Part shown: positions 38,272 to 48,651 of the stretch, piece after piece
How positions within the stretch are numbered: position 1 is the first letter of the stretch
Layout of the letters: each line of letters starts with the position of its first letter
NCBI GenBank assembly: GCA_050084985.1
Contig: JBITNC010000001.1
Location: 106,950,001 to 107,014,000, forward strand
Direction of reading: 5' to 3'
DNA: 64,000 nucleotides
DNA from: Nageia nagi
Taxonomy: Eukaryota; Pinophyta
Program-made: the position numbers and the translations under genes
Notes under the pieces: generated by a model
Databases searched by the model: none
The model's input: only the letters and a program-made list of their open reading frames with translations
What the model was told of the DNA's origin: nothing

Positions 38272-39830
38272 TATACATAGGTAAAAAGCATTTACAAATA
38301 TGTCTTTCAAATCTTACTCAGGCATAGTAATTTTATTGGTAATACATTTTCATACTTTCACAAAATCATGTATAGATTGATTACACAATTAATTAATTTT
38401 GCACAAATATTTGAAATAATTTTTTTTAGAAATATTATATTTAAAATATTATAAAAATTGATGAACCAAATCCTCATATTTATCAATGCTCTTTTTAGGA
38501 AGCAAAAAATATCATTTTAATGCATCATCTTTTAAACTATATAAAAAATTATTTAGCAAGAAAATCTTTATCATACATATATTCTATAGCTTCTTCTTGA
38601 AATTTTCTAACATGCATCTTAGGATCTTGCAAACCATCAAATTTTGTAAATTTAATACTTTTTTTCTAGTAAGCATTTTAAAAGAATTCTATCTGTTAAA
38701 GTTATTTTCAAACAAAATAAAAAATCATCATTACCCTCATGAAGAAGGTCATTTTCTAATTTCTTTATTCATTCCTTAGTTGAAGCAAAAATAGGAGATA
38801 CTTGGTTAGGACTATTAACTATTGGGGGTGGTGGAGGTGTTTGAGATGGAACATTTTCTCCTCTAAGTTCATTCTCTTTAAGCATAGAAAATGGACCTAT
38901 TCTATTCATCTTCTCATGTTCAATTTTTTCAACAAGTTTTACTAAAAATTCAATTTGTTTATCAAAAGGATCCAAATGAAATGGAATAGTCTCTTATGTA
39001 TCATGAAGAATTTCAACTTTAATATTATGCTCTTCTAATGTCCACTTAAGAATTTTCTTATAAGCATCATCAATAATATTTGCAATTTGTTTCTTTAACT
39101 TATCATTATGATTATCATCTTGTATAATATCCTTACCTTTAAAAAACTTACCTCTTGTAAAATGGTCAAGTTTTAGGATGAGGTGCTCATATTAATCATC
39201 TGCATCCTTTGTATTGCTATCTTTAACAACTATTTCACTTAGAGGTTATGTATTCACCTTAGGAGGAGCTTCTATCTTGACCTCATTGATTCCATCAATG
39301 GCATGTTCATAGGAAGATACATCATTAATGACATCCGTATTAATGGTAGGAGCCCTTCATTGTATAGATCTTGCATTCTCATATAAAAATAAACTATTTA
39401 ATGACTTTGAGGCTATATATTTTTTCTCTAGGAGCTCATAATTTATTATAATATCAATAATAGTTTCAGCATTATGAGTAAGAAAATATTCTAGTATTTA
39501 TCTATTAGATAGCACTTCTTGTATAGATCTAATATGAATAGGAATTCTATCTCATTCAAGAATTTTATCATCACTTTCATCATAATCATTATCATGACTA
39601 TTAAATATTACATTTTTAAATTTATATTGATCAATATTAGGAACAAATCTATTAGGAGTTTCCCCAATAATATCCATTTTCTTGCTAGGGCTTATAGACT
39701 TAGTATCACTATGAACATCAAGATGAGGTTCTTGTAGAGGTGGTTCAGGATTATGCCTAACACTTCTTTTGATATCATTGAAATTAACCTTACCTTTAGA
39801 CACTATAGGTTTTTCTATATTTAGATCCAT
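38272..39830 (-). pseudogene. N-terminal and core part of gag of the gag-only element
   Basis: Gag forms the virus-like particle in which a retrotransposon is reverse transcribed. Reading leftward, an ATG at 39830 opens a frame (MDLNIEKPIVSKG...). A Pro-rich stretch follows at about 38835-38860 (six or more prolines), then a Retrotrans_gag core: KFDGLQDPKMHVRKF at about 38655-38590, YEDLVHQFL and FKYNISK downstream, ending with a DLKDIFVNAFYL-like block just before the copia LTR at 38266. The core pattern (KFDG.DPxxHVxxF, then F..YN) matches plant gypsy gag. Several TAG/TAA codons occur at likely Gln positions. The gene is cut at 38267-38271 and resumes at 18686. Confidence 0.75.
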
Positions 39831-39995
39831 ATTTTAAACATAGGTAGAATAAACCCTAGTTTTATCATTTTCTCTAGATATTATTTGAAGAGCATCAGGT
39901 AGGGGGATAGATAATAACAAAAATGGATTCATGACTTTTTAAAAGAATATCCTACATCAAAAAATAAGTGTGTAAGAATATAAGGTTTACCAAAA

Positions 39996-40719
39996 TGTAG
40001 ATCCAAAAATGTGTAATTAATAGATAAATACATAAATAAATAAATTGGTCTATGAGTACAATGATAAGCAACTCTATATTAGATTATAATAAATATGCAT
40101 GAATATATAAAACTTGATACAAAGTGAGGTAAGTAGCCACTATGTGTACAATCCTTAAGAGAAGAACCATGAATCTTCAAAGGATTACAATTGGAATTCA
40201 AATGAGATTAAAACATATATTATTTATAATGGCACCATGAGTCATTCCTCGAAATATGGACCTCTTGATCTAGAAGATGTACACCTTTGGCTATGTAAAA
40301 ATAGTACATCGCTGACATCTTTAGATTAATAGTTCTATATGTTATGCAAGAGAGAGATAGAATATTTCATAGAGTATAACAAATTCTCAAGATAGGTGGC
40401 ATCATTAAACATCGTAAGTTTGATATTTGGAAAAACCACCTATTAGAGAGATCCAATTGGGATGTCAACCTTCACTTCCCATATTTATAACCTACAAAGA
40501 ATAAAAATAAAGTGAAATCCAACATATAGAAATAATAATATTATTTTTAATATTCAAGATAAATTAAAATATAAACCATGATATATGATATTACATTGGT
40601 TCTAGCACATGGTATTGCAATATAATAACATTTTATCTTAATTTATGTATTAATGTTAATTAATCATTTATTAAGTTTAAATATGATTTATTAAATAAAT
40701 AATAAATCATTTTTATGCA
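39996..40719 (-). repeat. 5' LTR of the gag-only element
   Basis: Direct copy of 12618-13343, beginning TGTAGATCC and ending TATGCA on the forward strand. On its inner side the gag frame starts about 165 bp away. A primer-binding site is not obvious; the reverse strand inside the LTR reads ttttggtaaaccttat. Confidence 0.75.
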
Positions 40720-40725
40720 TATACA

Positions 40726-40950
40726 CTAACACATAACCCTTACCCCTATTTCTAACCCATATATAACCCTTAACATACCATAACCCTTAACCCTAACCCT
40801 AATGTTAACCCTTAACCCTAAGCCTTAACTCTAACCCTAATGCTAACCTTAACACATAACCCTAAACCCTTACCCCTAACTTTAATTACCCCCCATAACC
40901 GTTAATCCTAACCATTGACTCTAACCCTTAACCCATGAAACTAACCCCTA
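40726..40950 (-). repeat. C-rich degenerate telomere-like array, right part
   Basis: About 225 bp of ccctaa, ccttaa and cccctaa variants in the same orientation as 12500-12617. It shares ctaacacataacccttaccc with it. It begins within a few bases of the outer edge of the LTR at 39996-40719 and runs into the gagttag array. Confidence 0.65.
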
Positions 40951-41290
40951 ATAGAGTTAAAAATAGAATTAGAAAATAGTCTAAAATAGCATTAGAAATA
41001 GAGTTAGAGTGTAATGATATTATAGTTAGAAATAAATTCAATATGGCATCAAAATAAAAACTAGTTTAGATTCATAAATAACATCAGTAACATGTCAATA
41101 TTAGAACTAATTTAGAGTTAGAATCAAAGTCAAAATGGTGCCAAATTCTAGTTATATTAGAGTCAATAATAGAGTTAGAATAGCATCAACATGGTAGCAT
41201 CGAGTATAGAGTCAAATTGGTGTCAAAGGGAAAAACTAATTAGAGTCAAGAATAGAGTCAGAATGGCATTAGACATATAGTCAAAAAGTT
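40937..41290. repeat. Right subterminal gagttag/gagtcaa array of the CACTA element
   Basis: The same vocabulary as the left array (atagagttag, gagtcaa, gcattagaaatag) recurs with irregular spacing. Most copies are in the same orientation as on the left, and an inverted stretch (tctaactctaaaa) lies at about 41380-41396. It directly abuts the C-rich array 40726-40950 and precedes the candidate right terminus. Confidence 0.5.
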
Positions 41291-41402
41291 GCCAAAAATG
41301 GAATTCATTAAGAATTAATGATTTTTTATGCTTCCTAATGCAAATGGTTTCAAAAAATCATGAATTTTATCTCTAATGCTATTTCTAACTCTAAAATTGC
41401 AT

Positions 41403-41414
41403 ATTCTAGTAGTT
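41403..41414 (-). repeat. Candidate right terminal repeat of the CACTA element
   Basis: Read on the reverse strand, this is AACTACTAGAAT, a partial match to CACTACAAAATT, and it is followed by gcattagagataaa, which resembles the block inside the left end. It sits where a right terminus is expected, beyond the subterminal gagttag array. The first base has changed, and no target duplication supports it. Confidence 0.4.
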
Positions 41415-41426
41415 AATTGATATGAT

Positions 41427-41959
41427 TGATGTAGATTCCTGCAAGAGACCAAAATAGATCTTCAAAATTGATTCACAACACACAAGTAAATCAATGGAAG
41501 AATAAAATTCATAATAATAATTATTAATTATTCTGAATCTATACTAATTCCTCAAAAGGATTACAATAAACTTTTATAAAGCATCTCTTTCTTTTTTACT
41601 AATTTAAAAAAAAAAATCTAAAATATAGTTTAGATAAGGCCTAAAATGGAGCCATGCATCCATTACTCAATATGTGCAATTATTCTAAAAATAGAGCTTA
41701 AAGATAGAACTAAAAGTAAAAGTAAAATTTGGGTTGTACGATAAACATTTCAAGCCTCAAAATTGTCTCTAATAGGAGATGTTACAATCTTATAGATTTT
41801 TAAATTTTGCATGATTTAAAAAAAAAGGGCTCAAAATGATATCTAGATCAAAAGTTATGCGGCTCAAAATGATATCTAGATCAAAAGTTATGCCCTTTAG
41901 AATTTGAGGTATTATTCTAATACATAAAGAAAGTGTAAATAGATATTGCAAGTACATCA
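41427..41959 (-). repeat. 3' LTR of the compact element
   Basis: 533 bp, aligning with 42980-43463 (for example ggagccatgcatccattactcaata in both). It contains a tandem duplication of about 34 bp absent from the other LTR: ggctcaaaatgatatctaga followed by tcaaaagttatg occurs twice in a row at about 41827-41892. Confidence 0.85.
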
Positions 41960-41976
41960 TTCTCCTTTGGTTGAAA
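41960..41976 (-). promoter_or_regulatory. Polypurine tract of the compact element
   Basis: The reverse strand reads caaccaaaggagaa directly before the 3' LTR. Confidence 0.6.
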
Positions 41977-42204
41977 AAAACTCAACCCTTGAGTTTTGTT
42001 GATCTTAAAATTGAAAATACCCAAAAATCCCTTCATTTTAAACTTTCTTCTTTTCCAATTGGTCTTTTCACTCTTTTCTCTACATCTTGGATTTTGGAAT
42101 CCACTTATGATCCTTCTCCTTTGTTGAGTTTCTATCTTTCTCCATCTTTTCCATCCTTTGAAAAATTTATTTGTTGAATCCCATGAAATAAATTCATCCT
42201 AAAA

Positions 42205-42924
42205 TTATGTTTCACTCTCATATTCCTCATCAAAATTTTGTTGGTCATAAAACTTGCCATACTTTTGAGCATCAAAATGATTATTTATGTGCTTCAATTC
42301 TAGTTTTATAAGAAATTCTATTTCTTCTTGTTTCTTAGCCTCCATTGCTAAATCAAATAACTCCAACACCTTAGCTAAAATGACATTCTTATATCTTGAT
42401 TCAATATCCAATATCTCTTTAAATTTTTTATCCATCTTTATGGCTTCTTCTATTGGCTCCATAACTATAGAAGATAATTCTATAGTTTTAGTTGAAATAA
42501 CATCTTCATATTTGATTTTATCTTGCATGATCTCCTTTGAGATCTTGTTTGTTTGTTGGATATCTTCAATGTCTTCTTCCTCCTTAGGCATACTCGTCAG
42601 CAACTTAAAACTCTCATCTATTGCCATATGCTTCTTTGTGACTATATAATGGTAAGGATTCTCAAAACCCTTTTCTTTATTGACCAAGCTTTTCTTTATT
42701 AATCTCATATTCCTCTCCCTGCATGGGATTTTTATCTTGTTTATACTTCTAATACAAGTTGTCAACCAAGCTCTTCTTTGACTCTCCTTAGCCTCAAGGT
42801 ACTTAGCCTTGAAGCATAAAAGTTTTTCCTCCTCCATGAGACATCTACATTCAAACTTTATACTCCTTAGAATATCTTCCAACTATAATTGTTCATATTG
42901 ATTCTTTATCTACTTCCCTTCCAT
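42205..42924 (-). CDS. Unknown charged protein of the compact LTR element
   Basis: The uninterrupted frame runs from an ATG at 42882 to a stop at 42205 (225 codons). Upstream in the same frame lies another ATG at 42924 (MEGK), separated from it by two TAG codons. These are probably former CAG Gln codons, so the ancestral protein likely started there (about 239 residues). The protein is rich in Glu, Lys and Ile, with no zinc knuckle, no RT or integrase motif and no signal peptide. Residues 124-142 and 163-181 form an internal repeat with the pattern Y-x-x-V-I-x-x-K-x-x-E-L-x(4)-M-E, spaced 39 residues, probably helical. It is the longest intact frame in a window where every other element is riddled with stops. 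I do not recognise a family; a gag-like role is only a guess. Confidence 0.6.
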
Positions 42925-42959
42925 GGTGATCCAAATCCAATATTCTATCCAACAAGATC

Positions 42960-42979
42960 AACTAACTTTGGTACTAAAT
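42960..42979 (-). promoter_or_regulatory. Primer-binding-site-like sequence of the compact element
   Basis: Immediately inside the 5' LTR the reverse strand reads atttagtaccaaagttagtt. The part tagtaccaaagttag resembles the initiator-Met primer site TGGTATCAGAGCC with several transitions. Confidence 0.45.
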
Positions 42980-43463
42980 GATGTAGATTCATACAAGATA
43001 CCAAAAAATATCTCCAAAATTGATTCACAACACTCAAGTAAATCAATAGAAAAATAAAATTCATAGTAATAATTATTTATTCTTTTGAATCTACATTGAT
43101 TCCTAAAAAATATTATAGTAAGCTTTTATAAAGCATCTCTTTATTTTTTTCTAATTTAAAAAAAATATCCTAAAATATAGCTTAGATGAGGATCAAAATG
43201 GAGCCATGCATCCATTACTCAATACATGCAATTATTCTAAAAATAGAACTTAAAGATAGAACTAAAAGTAATGTACAATAATTTTTTTAGGCCTCAAAAT
43301 TATCTTCAATGGAAAATGTTATAATCTTGTATATTTTTAAATTCTACATGATTTTAAAAAAATGGGCTCAAAATGATATCCAGATAAAACATTATGCCCT
43401 TCAAAAGTTGGGGTATTATTTTATTGCATAGAGAAAGTGTAACTAGATATTACAGGTGCATCA
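42980..43463 (-). repeat. 5' LTR of the compact element
   Basis: 484 bp, TGATG...CATCA, direct copy of 41427-41959 without the 34-bp internal duplication. Confidence 0.85.
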
Positions 43464-44059
43464 ATGACCCTTTAATGTTTGGTTTGACAAATCTAAAATG
43501 ATATGATTTTGATATAAGATAGATAGAATCAATACCTTTATAGGAATTTTAAAATAATTTCAAATAAATTAGTGAATCAAAAGTTATTCAATCTATAAGT
43601 TGATTGATCTAAACTTAAAAAGATTAGTCTAACCCTAACTTGTTCGATATAACCCATGTTTTATCATAGAAATTTTTGACCAATACAATAACATTTGACT
43701 CAAATCAACTTTGTTTGTCCTAATGCATGAAAAATTGGTTTGACTTGTATCATTTTGGTTTGAACCATATTAAATTTAGGCTTTTGACTTTAATGTTTGA
43801 TCAAATGTTATTTGGTCAAATTTGGACTAGGGATATAAGATAAAATCAACATTTTGGGTAAGATTTGACATTTTTGGGTAAGAATAACATGTAAAATTTT
43901 CCTATGTAGGAAAATTAGAAAAATAGGTAATTGAAAATATAAAAATATTAATTAATCAATGAACTATTTATACCAAATAAATAACCTAGGATAAATTCTT
44001 TTTGAAACATTTGTAGGGTATAGTCAGGCTACTAACATGTACGAGATGTATATCAGATA
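43464..44059. other. Unassigned AT-rich sequence
   Basis: Contains repeated gtttgatc/gtttgaac-like words (43480-43830) similar in flavour to 5280-5370 on the other side of the CACTA element. No gene is seen. Confidence 0.45.
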
Positions 44060-44770
44060 ACCATAACATTCAAAGAGAAGCATAAGAGGAGTAATTATAG
44101 AAGAGGAGGGAATAAGGGTCTAACATCCTCTCCAAATTAAGGGCATTGTGGATCTAATTTATCTAAGGAAGAATCTTCTAATACAAAAATCCAAGAAGAA
44201 ATTGGGAAAGGTTATAATACCTACTAAGGAGGAAGACTATATCAAATAGGAAGAGATAATGAAGGAGGTCAAACTAGGAATGGACCATGAAATCCATATA
44301 CTTATTGTAGATGTGGTGAGGAAGGCCATAAAGCATTTGAATACATTCATTATGATGTTAAAGATAGAGGATAATGAGGATAAGCTAGAGTTAATTTGGT
44401 TGAAGAAGAATATGAGACTAAGGAAAGAATTACTATAAATATGGGAAAAATATCATGATATGAAGGATATTGATTATTCCAAGGAAGGAAAAAATGTAGG
44501 TTGATGATGGTGGTGACTCTTGGCTACATATAAATATCTTTCACACTAGATGTACATATAGAGGATAGGTATATAAAATAATCATTGATGGTGATAAATG
44601 TAAAAATATTATCTCAATTAAATGCTGAAAAAATGAATCTAAAATATGAGAAGAATCCTTACCAATATCACTTTTTGTAGATGGTTCAACATCATATTAG
44701 TATATTTCATTAGGATTAGAAGTAGCTATATGATAAGTAGAAAAGAGTTGTATGGGTACAAAGGGGTATG
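44060..44770 (+). pseudogene. Gypsy gag zinc knuckle and protease start, fragment
   Basis: A forward frame contains CRCGEEGHKAFEY at about 44300-44345, a CCHC zinc knuckle (C-x2-C-x4-H-x4-C) in which the last Cys reads Tyr. An acidic linker (VNLVEEEYETKER near 44397-44435) follows. After a frameshift comes a segment resembling the pre-protease and protease of plant gypsy elements: SWLHINIFHTRCTYRG near 44518-44565, and IIIDGDKCKNIIS in place of the usual IID(S/G)GSCEN pattern near 44580-44625. The rest of the element is not found next to it, so this is an orphan fragment. Confidence 0.6.
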
Positions 44771-46890
44771 AAGATTTTATTTTAGGGATAGATAAAGATG
44801 CAAGATGGGATTTTTATTTTTATTTTTATGATTAGTAAAAATGGTCCATTTATCTTATGTACCATTAGTGGCTTGTGTTGTTAATGCAAGGATAGCTGAG
44901 TAAGCCTAAGATTTGAAATACCCCTCCATAAGAGGGTAATATTTTATTCTTTTATATTATAGAATAATTATGGAAGTAGGTATTTAATAACTTATTATAA
45001 ATTAATCAATATTATAAATGAATATTTTTAACATATAATTTAGGTATCCCTTTACCTAAATTAGTTTTATTTATCTAAATGATGATATTGTAGTCACCAA
45101 ATAATGAATTATCATAAGATAAAATAATATTATCCTATCAAATACCAAACAAGGTATTATGATGATAAATATGGAAATGTATACAATTATGGGATGAAAT
45201 CAAATGCTCTATTTGTTAGATCTAAAGTGTTTTATGTAATTAAAGTAATCTTTCAAATATGAAGTTATGTAGATGAAATAATCATGGCATGCATGCCCTG
45301 TAATCAAAGCTTGCACAACATTGGTACCTTAGATGCTAATGAGAATAGAAATGAACTCAAGAAATATGGTAATAATGCTAATAAAAGATAATATATTCTT
45401 AGATAGATGGTGTTACAAAATATAGTTGTTATTTGGATGGTGGAACAATCATAAGTTGACCTATTTGATATATGATTATTTGATAGGGAGTCTTTGGATT
45501 TTGACCTTCTTTATAAATGAGCACCTTATTTCTTGATATTTATAATAAATTACATAGCTTGGGGTGCTTTATTTTATATTAGCACCAACTACATTGATTA
45601 TGATGTTTCTTTTGACCCTTTCAATAACTTTTACACCTTTATGCTTTTGTTACCAAAAATATGGTTTTACATTAAATAGAAATAATATATAGGTGGCTTC
45701 ATATATACATTACTTTATTGATTTTATCTTAACATATTATGATATTAGGCTCACTTAAACATCATATCATATCATTTTTTTCTTTTGTGGTGTAATGAGC
45801 TAGTATTGATGTTGGATACATGCATCCATTATGGTATTTAATTACATATAGAAGGAGGAAAATTACACATGGGATGACTATCACATATTTGACTTGATAG
45901 GTGCATGTATAATTTCTAGGTGTTTATTAATATTATCTATCAATATTTAATATTTTTCTATAACATAAGCTTTATCATTCATTTTTCAGCATTATTTGCT
46001 AGATAAGGCTTATCGCATAAGAATACCACTATCAAGTTTTGTTGTAAGGATTTTCTCCTATGTTTGTAAGTGTAGTTATTGTATTGAGGTTTTAGCATCG
46101 ATGCATAATCGATGTCTTGTTGCTAGTGCTAAGCTATCCAAATTTCTCACATAAGCACTTGACATTCTAAAAAATCTAGTCATGGTATCTAATTATAATC
46201 ATACATAAGAGTGATAGGTATTGTATCTCAAATCTCAATCTTGATAGGGTTAGGTATGATCGAGTAGTTAAGGCATAATTTATTTATACCATTTTATTAT
46301 TTCTCTTGGATACTCTTAATTATTTTGGAATTTATACTCTATTGATATTATATTTCATTATAATTTCAATTATTTATTAGCATTTTAAACATTTATTTTA
46401 TTTAATTATTGAGTTGTTGAGATGTCTACAAATTAGTGAACCTAAATTTTCAATTCCATGTATCCTTTTTTTTCTAGGGCTTGCATAAATATTGATATTT
46501 TTCATTAGAAATTTCTAAATCTTAATAGCTTTTTAGATTTAATAAATTTATACAAAAATTATTAAATTTTATTGCTTATAATTCATTGAAAAATTTGGGG
46601 CTTTTTTATTTAGGAAATAATATTTTTAAATAAAACCCTAGATTTTGAAGGTTATTTTTAACAATTTGGTCAGTTTTTACATTAGAAAATTATATGTACT
46701 AATATATTTTTATTATTAGGGAATATTTGTGATTTTTCAAGTTCATATTTGGACTCACAAATATTTATTAATGAATTATAGAAATTTTTATGTATCATAT
46801 TGATAATACTATTTCTTGTATGTATATCATATTGCATAATGCTAGTTTGTGTACTATGTACTATATTGCTAACATGAACTATAGGTATAG
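44771..46890. other. Unassigned interval with a possible LTR end
   Basis: No protein domain is recognised. Near 46425-46452 the forward strand reads gtctaca followed by aattagtgaacctaaatt, resembling an LTR end (CA) plus a primer site like that of the gypsy element at 49786 (tttggtgaacccgattgc). A decayed 5' LTR of a forward element may therefore end near 46433. No second copy was found to confirm it. Confidence 0.3.
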
Positions 46891-46899
46891 TATCATGTA

Positions 46900-48370
46900 G
46901 TATTTCATGTATCACATTATAAGATATTTTTATTCATGTAATAATATACTTGTAGAAGATCCTAAAGATAAAGAACTTTTGAAGGTAATTAATCTTGAAA
47001 AGAATAATGATTTATTGGTGTACATTCTAATGATAAAATTTTAAGTTCTTTCTTATATGTTGGAAATGATAAAACTATTAGAATTGCTAGTGATGTTAAT
47101 ACCATGGATGCTAATGATATTTTAAAAAATCATGCTCTTATTACTAAAATTTTATTGAAAATTATCCTATTGAGAAAAATGTTGCAATTAATGCTGCTAA
47201 CAATGTTGTTCTAAAGGGTCATAAAGAGAATATTGATGTTATATAACTAACCATAATGCTTTCTTTCAAAATGAAACAAAATAAGTTTACTAATATTTTG
47301 GTTAATACAAAGAAAATAATTGAGGATTTCCTTTAAAGGGTCTAATTTTATACATTCAATCTAAATATAATGAGGAAAACCTATCTTGGTATATATCTAA
47401 TGTATATTGTAGATATCATTAAGTAAAAGGTCACTATACTAGTGATATACCACTAGTTGTTATGATATGAAAAAGCAATTTCTTGCATTATTTGAAACTA
47501 GGAAAAGTAAATAATTTGATGGTATTTATTATGATAATATTATAAATTCTAACTTTGTTGCTTCTTTTGTATAAGAAAATGTAAATTTTATTAATGATGA
47601 TGATAGATTTCATGCTTTGATGATAGACTTTATAATACAAGGAGATTGTTATAATGAAGAATTTGCAATCAAAATAAAAATCTATGATGATATTGTAAAG
47701 TCTAGTTTCTTCAAAGTTTATATTTCTCTACACCTTAATTATGAATTCTTATATCAAAAATTCAATTAAATACAATACTAAAAGAAAAATAGAATTGGTC
47801 AATTTGAATGCTTGAAGGTCACTAGTTATGTTAATATTTCTATTGATTCTAATGCTATTGATATGTTTTCCAAAGATATTGATTCTAGGTGTTAATCAAT
47901 AATACCTATAAATATTTAGGATTTTTTTATATTAGGAGATTTGTCATTAATCTCTCACTATTATTTTCTAGATAACTCTTGTTACATAGGCATATTGCTA
48001 TCAACTATTAAAAACTTATTTTAAGATTTTAATGTATTCAAACTTAATATCATGAGATTATCATGTAGTTTGTATTTAATGATGAATGAAGGTATCATTA
48101 GAAATAAAACTAAGAAAATAACCTATCAAAATGTATTTATCTAACCAATATACATTAGAAAAATAATATTAGGGATTGAAGAATTCCCTTATGGAATCTT
48201 TTGGAATAAACTTCCTTGGGTGTTTATTGCATGATGGAGAAAAATCCATTATAAATGAAAATAAATCTAAGTAAATTCCAAAAAGGATAATAATAATAAA
48301 GTTTGATAATGGTGGTTTATAGTAAGTTGGTAGTGGGAGGACATACAATATGAAACCCTAAGCATGAAAA
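46900..48370 (+). pseudogene. Decayed gag-like coding remnant
   Basis: Long stretches keep coding character on the forward strand through several frames (VEDPKDKELLKVINLEKNN near 46955; DDDRFHALMIDFIIQGDCYNE near 47600-47665). A knuckle-like block at about 47403-47450 reads YCRYHQ-like residues, a stop, then VKGHYTSDIP. This resembles the C-x-Y-H...G-H-x-T-x-x-C pattern of plant gypsy gags with the last Cys lost. It may be the gag of a forward element whose primer site lies near 46435. No other domain of that element is identified. Confidence 0.4.
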
Positions 48371-48651
48371 CTTTTAATAGTCTCCTATCATACATCTCAT
48401 TAGTCATTATTTTAAATGTTTATCAATCATTATCATCATTAGGATTATTATTTTGATTTAGTATAATTTTATCATTATGTAGCATATTATATTTATTGAA
48501 TCTAGTAATATTTATTATTATTTCAATGACGTTGATATTTGATATTATTTTTTATGATTTTATTATTTACCATTATCATCAAATGATATCAATTAATTGA
48601 AAACACTAATATATATATTGCTAGTACCATAAATATTCTATTTTTCACTAA

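Larger units (their letters stand above)
12618..40719 (-). mobile_element. Gag-only LTR retrotransposon with antisense PMD gene, interrupted by nested insertions
   Basis: Two direct copies of an LTR of about 725 bp (12618-13343 and 39996-40719), each with TG...CA ends, bound the unit. A polypurine tract lies just inside the left LTR, and a gag gene begins just inside the right one, so the element reads leftward. Gag is broken at 38267/18691 by a copia element. Without nested DNA the unit is about 8.5 kb: LTR, gag (39830-38272 plus 18686-18050), a region of about 4.7 kb holding a PMD pseudogene on the opposite strand, PPT, LTR. No protease, reverse transcriptase or integrase is visible, so it looks non-autonomous, like gag-only (TR-GAG) elements. 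I see no clear target duplication (ctaat versus tatac), perhaps because of age or its position in a repetitive array. Confidence 0.65.
5477..41414 (+). mobile_element. CACTA (En/Spm-type) DNA transposon split by a later LTR element
   Basis: The left end begins CACTACAAAATT, the signature terminus of plant CACTA elements. A candidate right end at 41403-41414 reads as a decayed inverted copy (reverse complement begins AACTACTAGAA). Both ends are followed inward by a similar block (cattag...agagataaa on the left, cattagagataaa in the inverted right end) and by arrays of gagttag-like words. Between them lie TNP2-type transposase exons and a reverse exon-like ORF. Removing the 28.1-kb LTR insertion at 12618-40719 leaves about 7.8 kb, a normal length for an autonomous CACTA element. 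The expected 3-bp target duplication is not convincing (gtt on the left, aat on the right), so the exact right boundary is inferred. Confidence 0.6.
41427..43463 (-). mobile_element. Compact 2.0-kb LTR retrotransposon with a single unknown ORF
   Basis: Two direct LTRs (41427-41959 and 42980-43463), each beginning TGATGTAGATTC and ending CATCA on the forward strand, bound an interior of about 1.0 kb. Flanking five bases are atgat on the left and atgac on the right, a target duplication with one transition. On the reverse strand the interior starts with a primer-site-like sequence and ends with a polypurine tract, so the element reads leftward. Its only ORF is 225 codons and nearly intact, with no gag, protease, RT or integrase motif. 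It is non-autonomous by content and larger than typical TRIMs only because of its LTRs. It inserted within a few bases of the candidate CACTA right end. Confidence 0.8.

Noticed and set aside
38486-38779. 97-codon forward ORF
   Set aside because: It is the shadow of the reverse-strand gag core, which has clear motif support.
42287-42649. 120-codon forward ORF inside the compact LTR element
   Set aside because: It lies antisense to the 225-codon frame, and its Ser/Ile-rich composition is that of a complementary-strand shadow.
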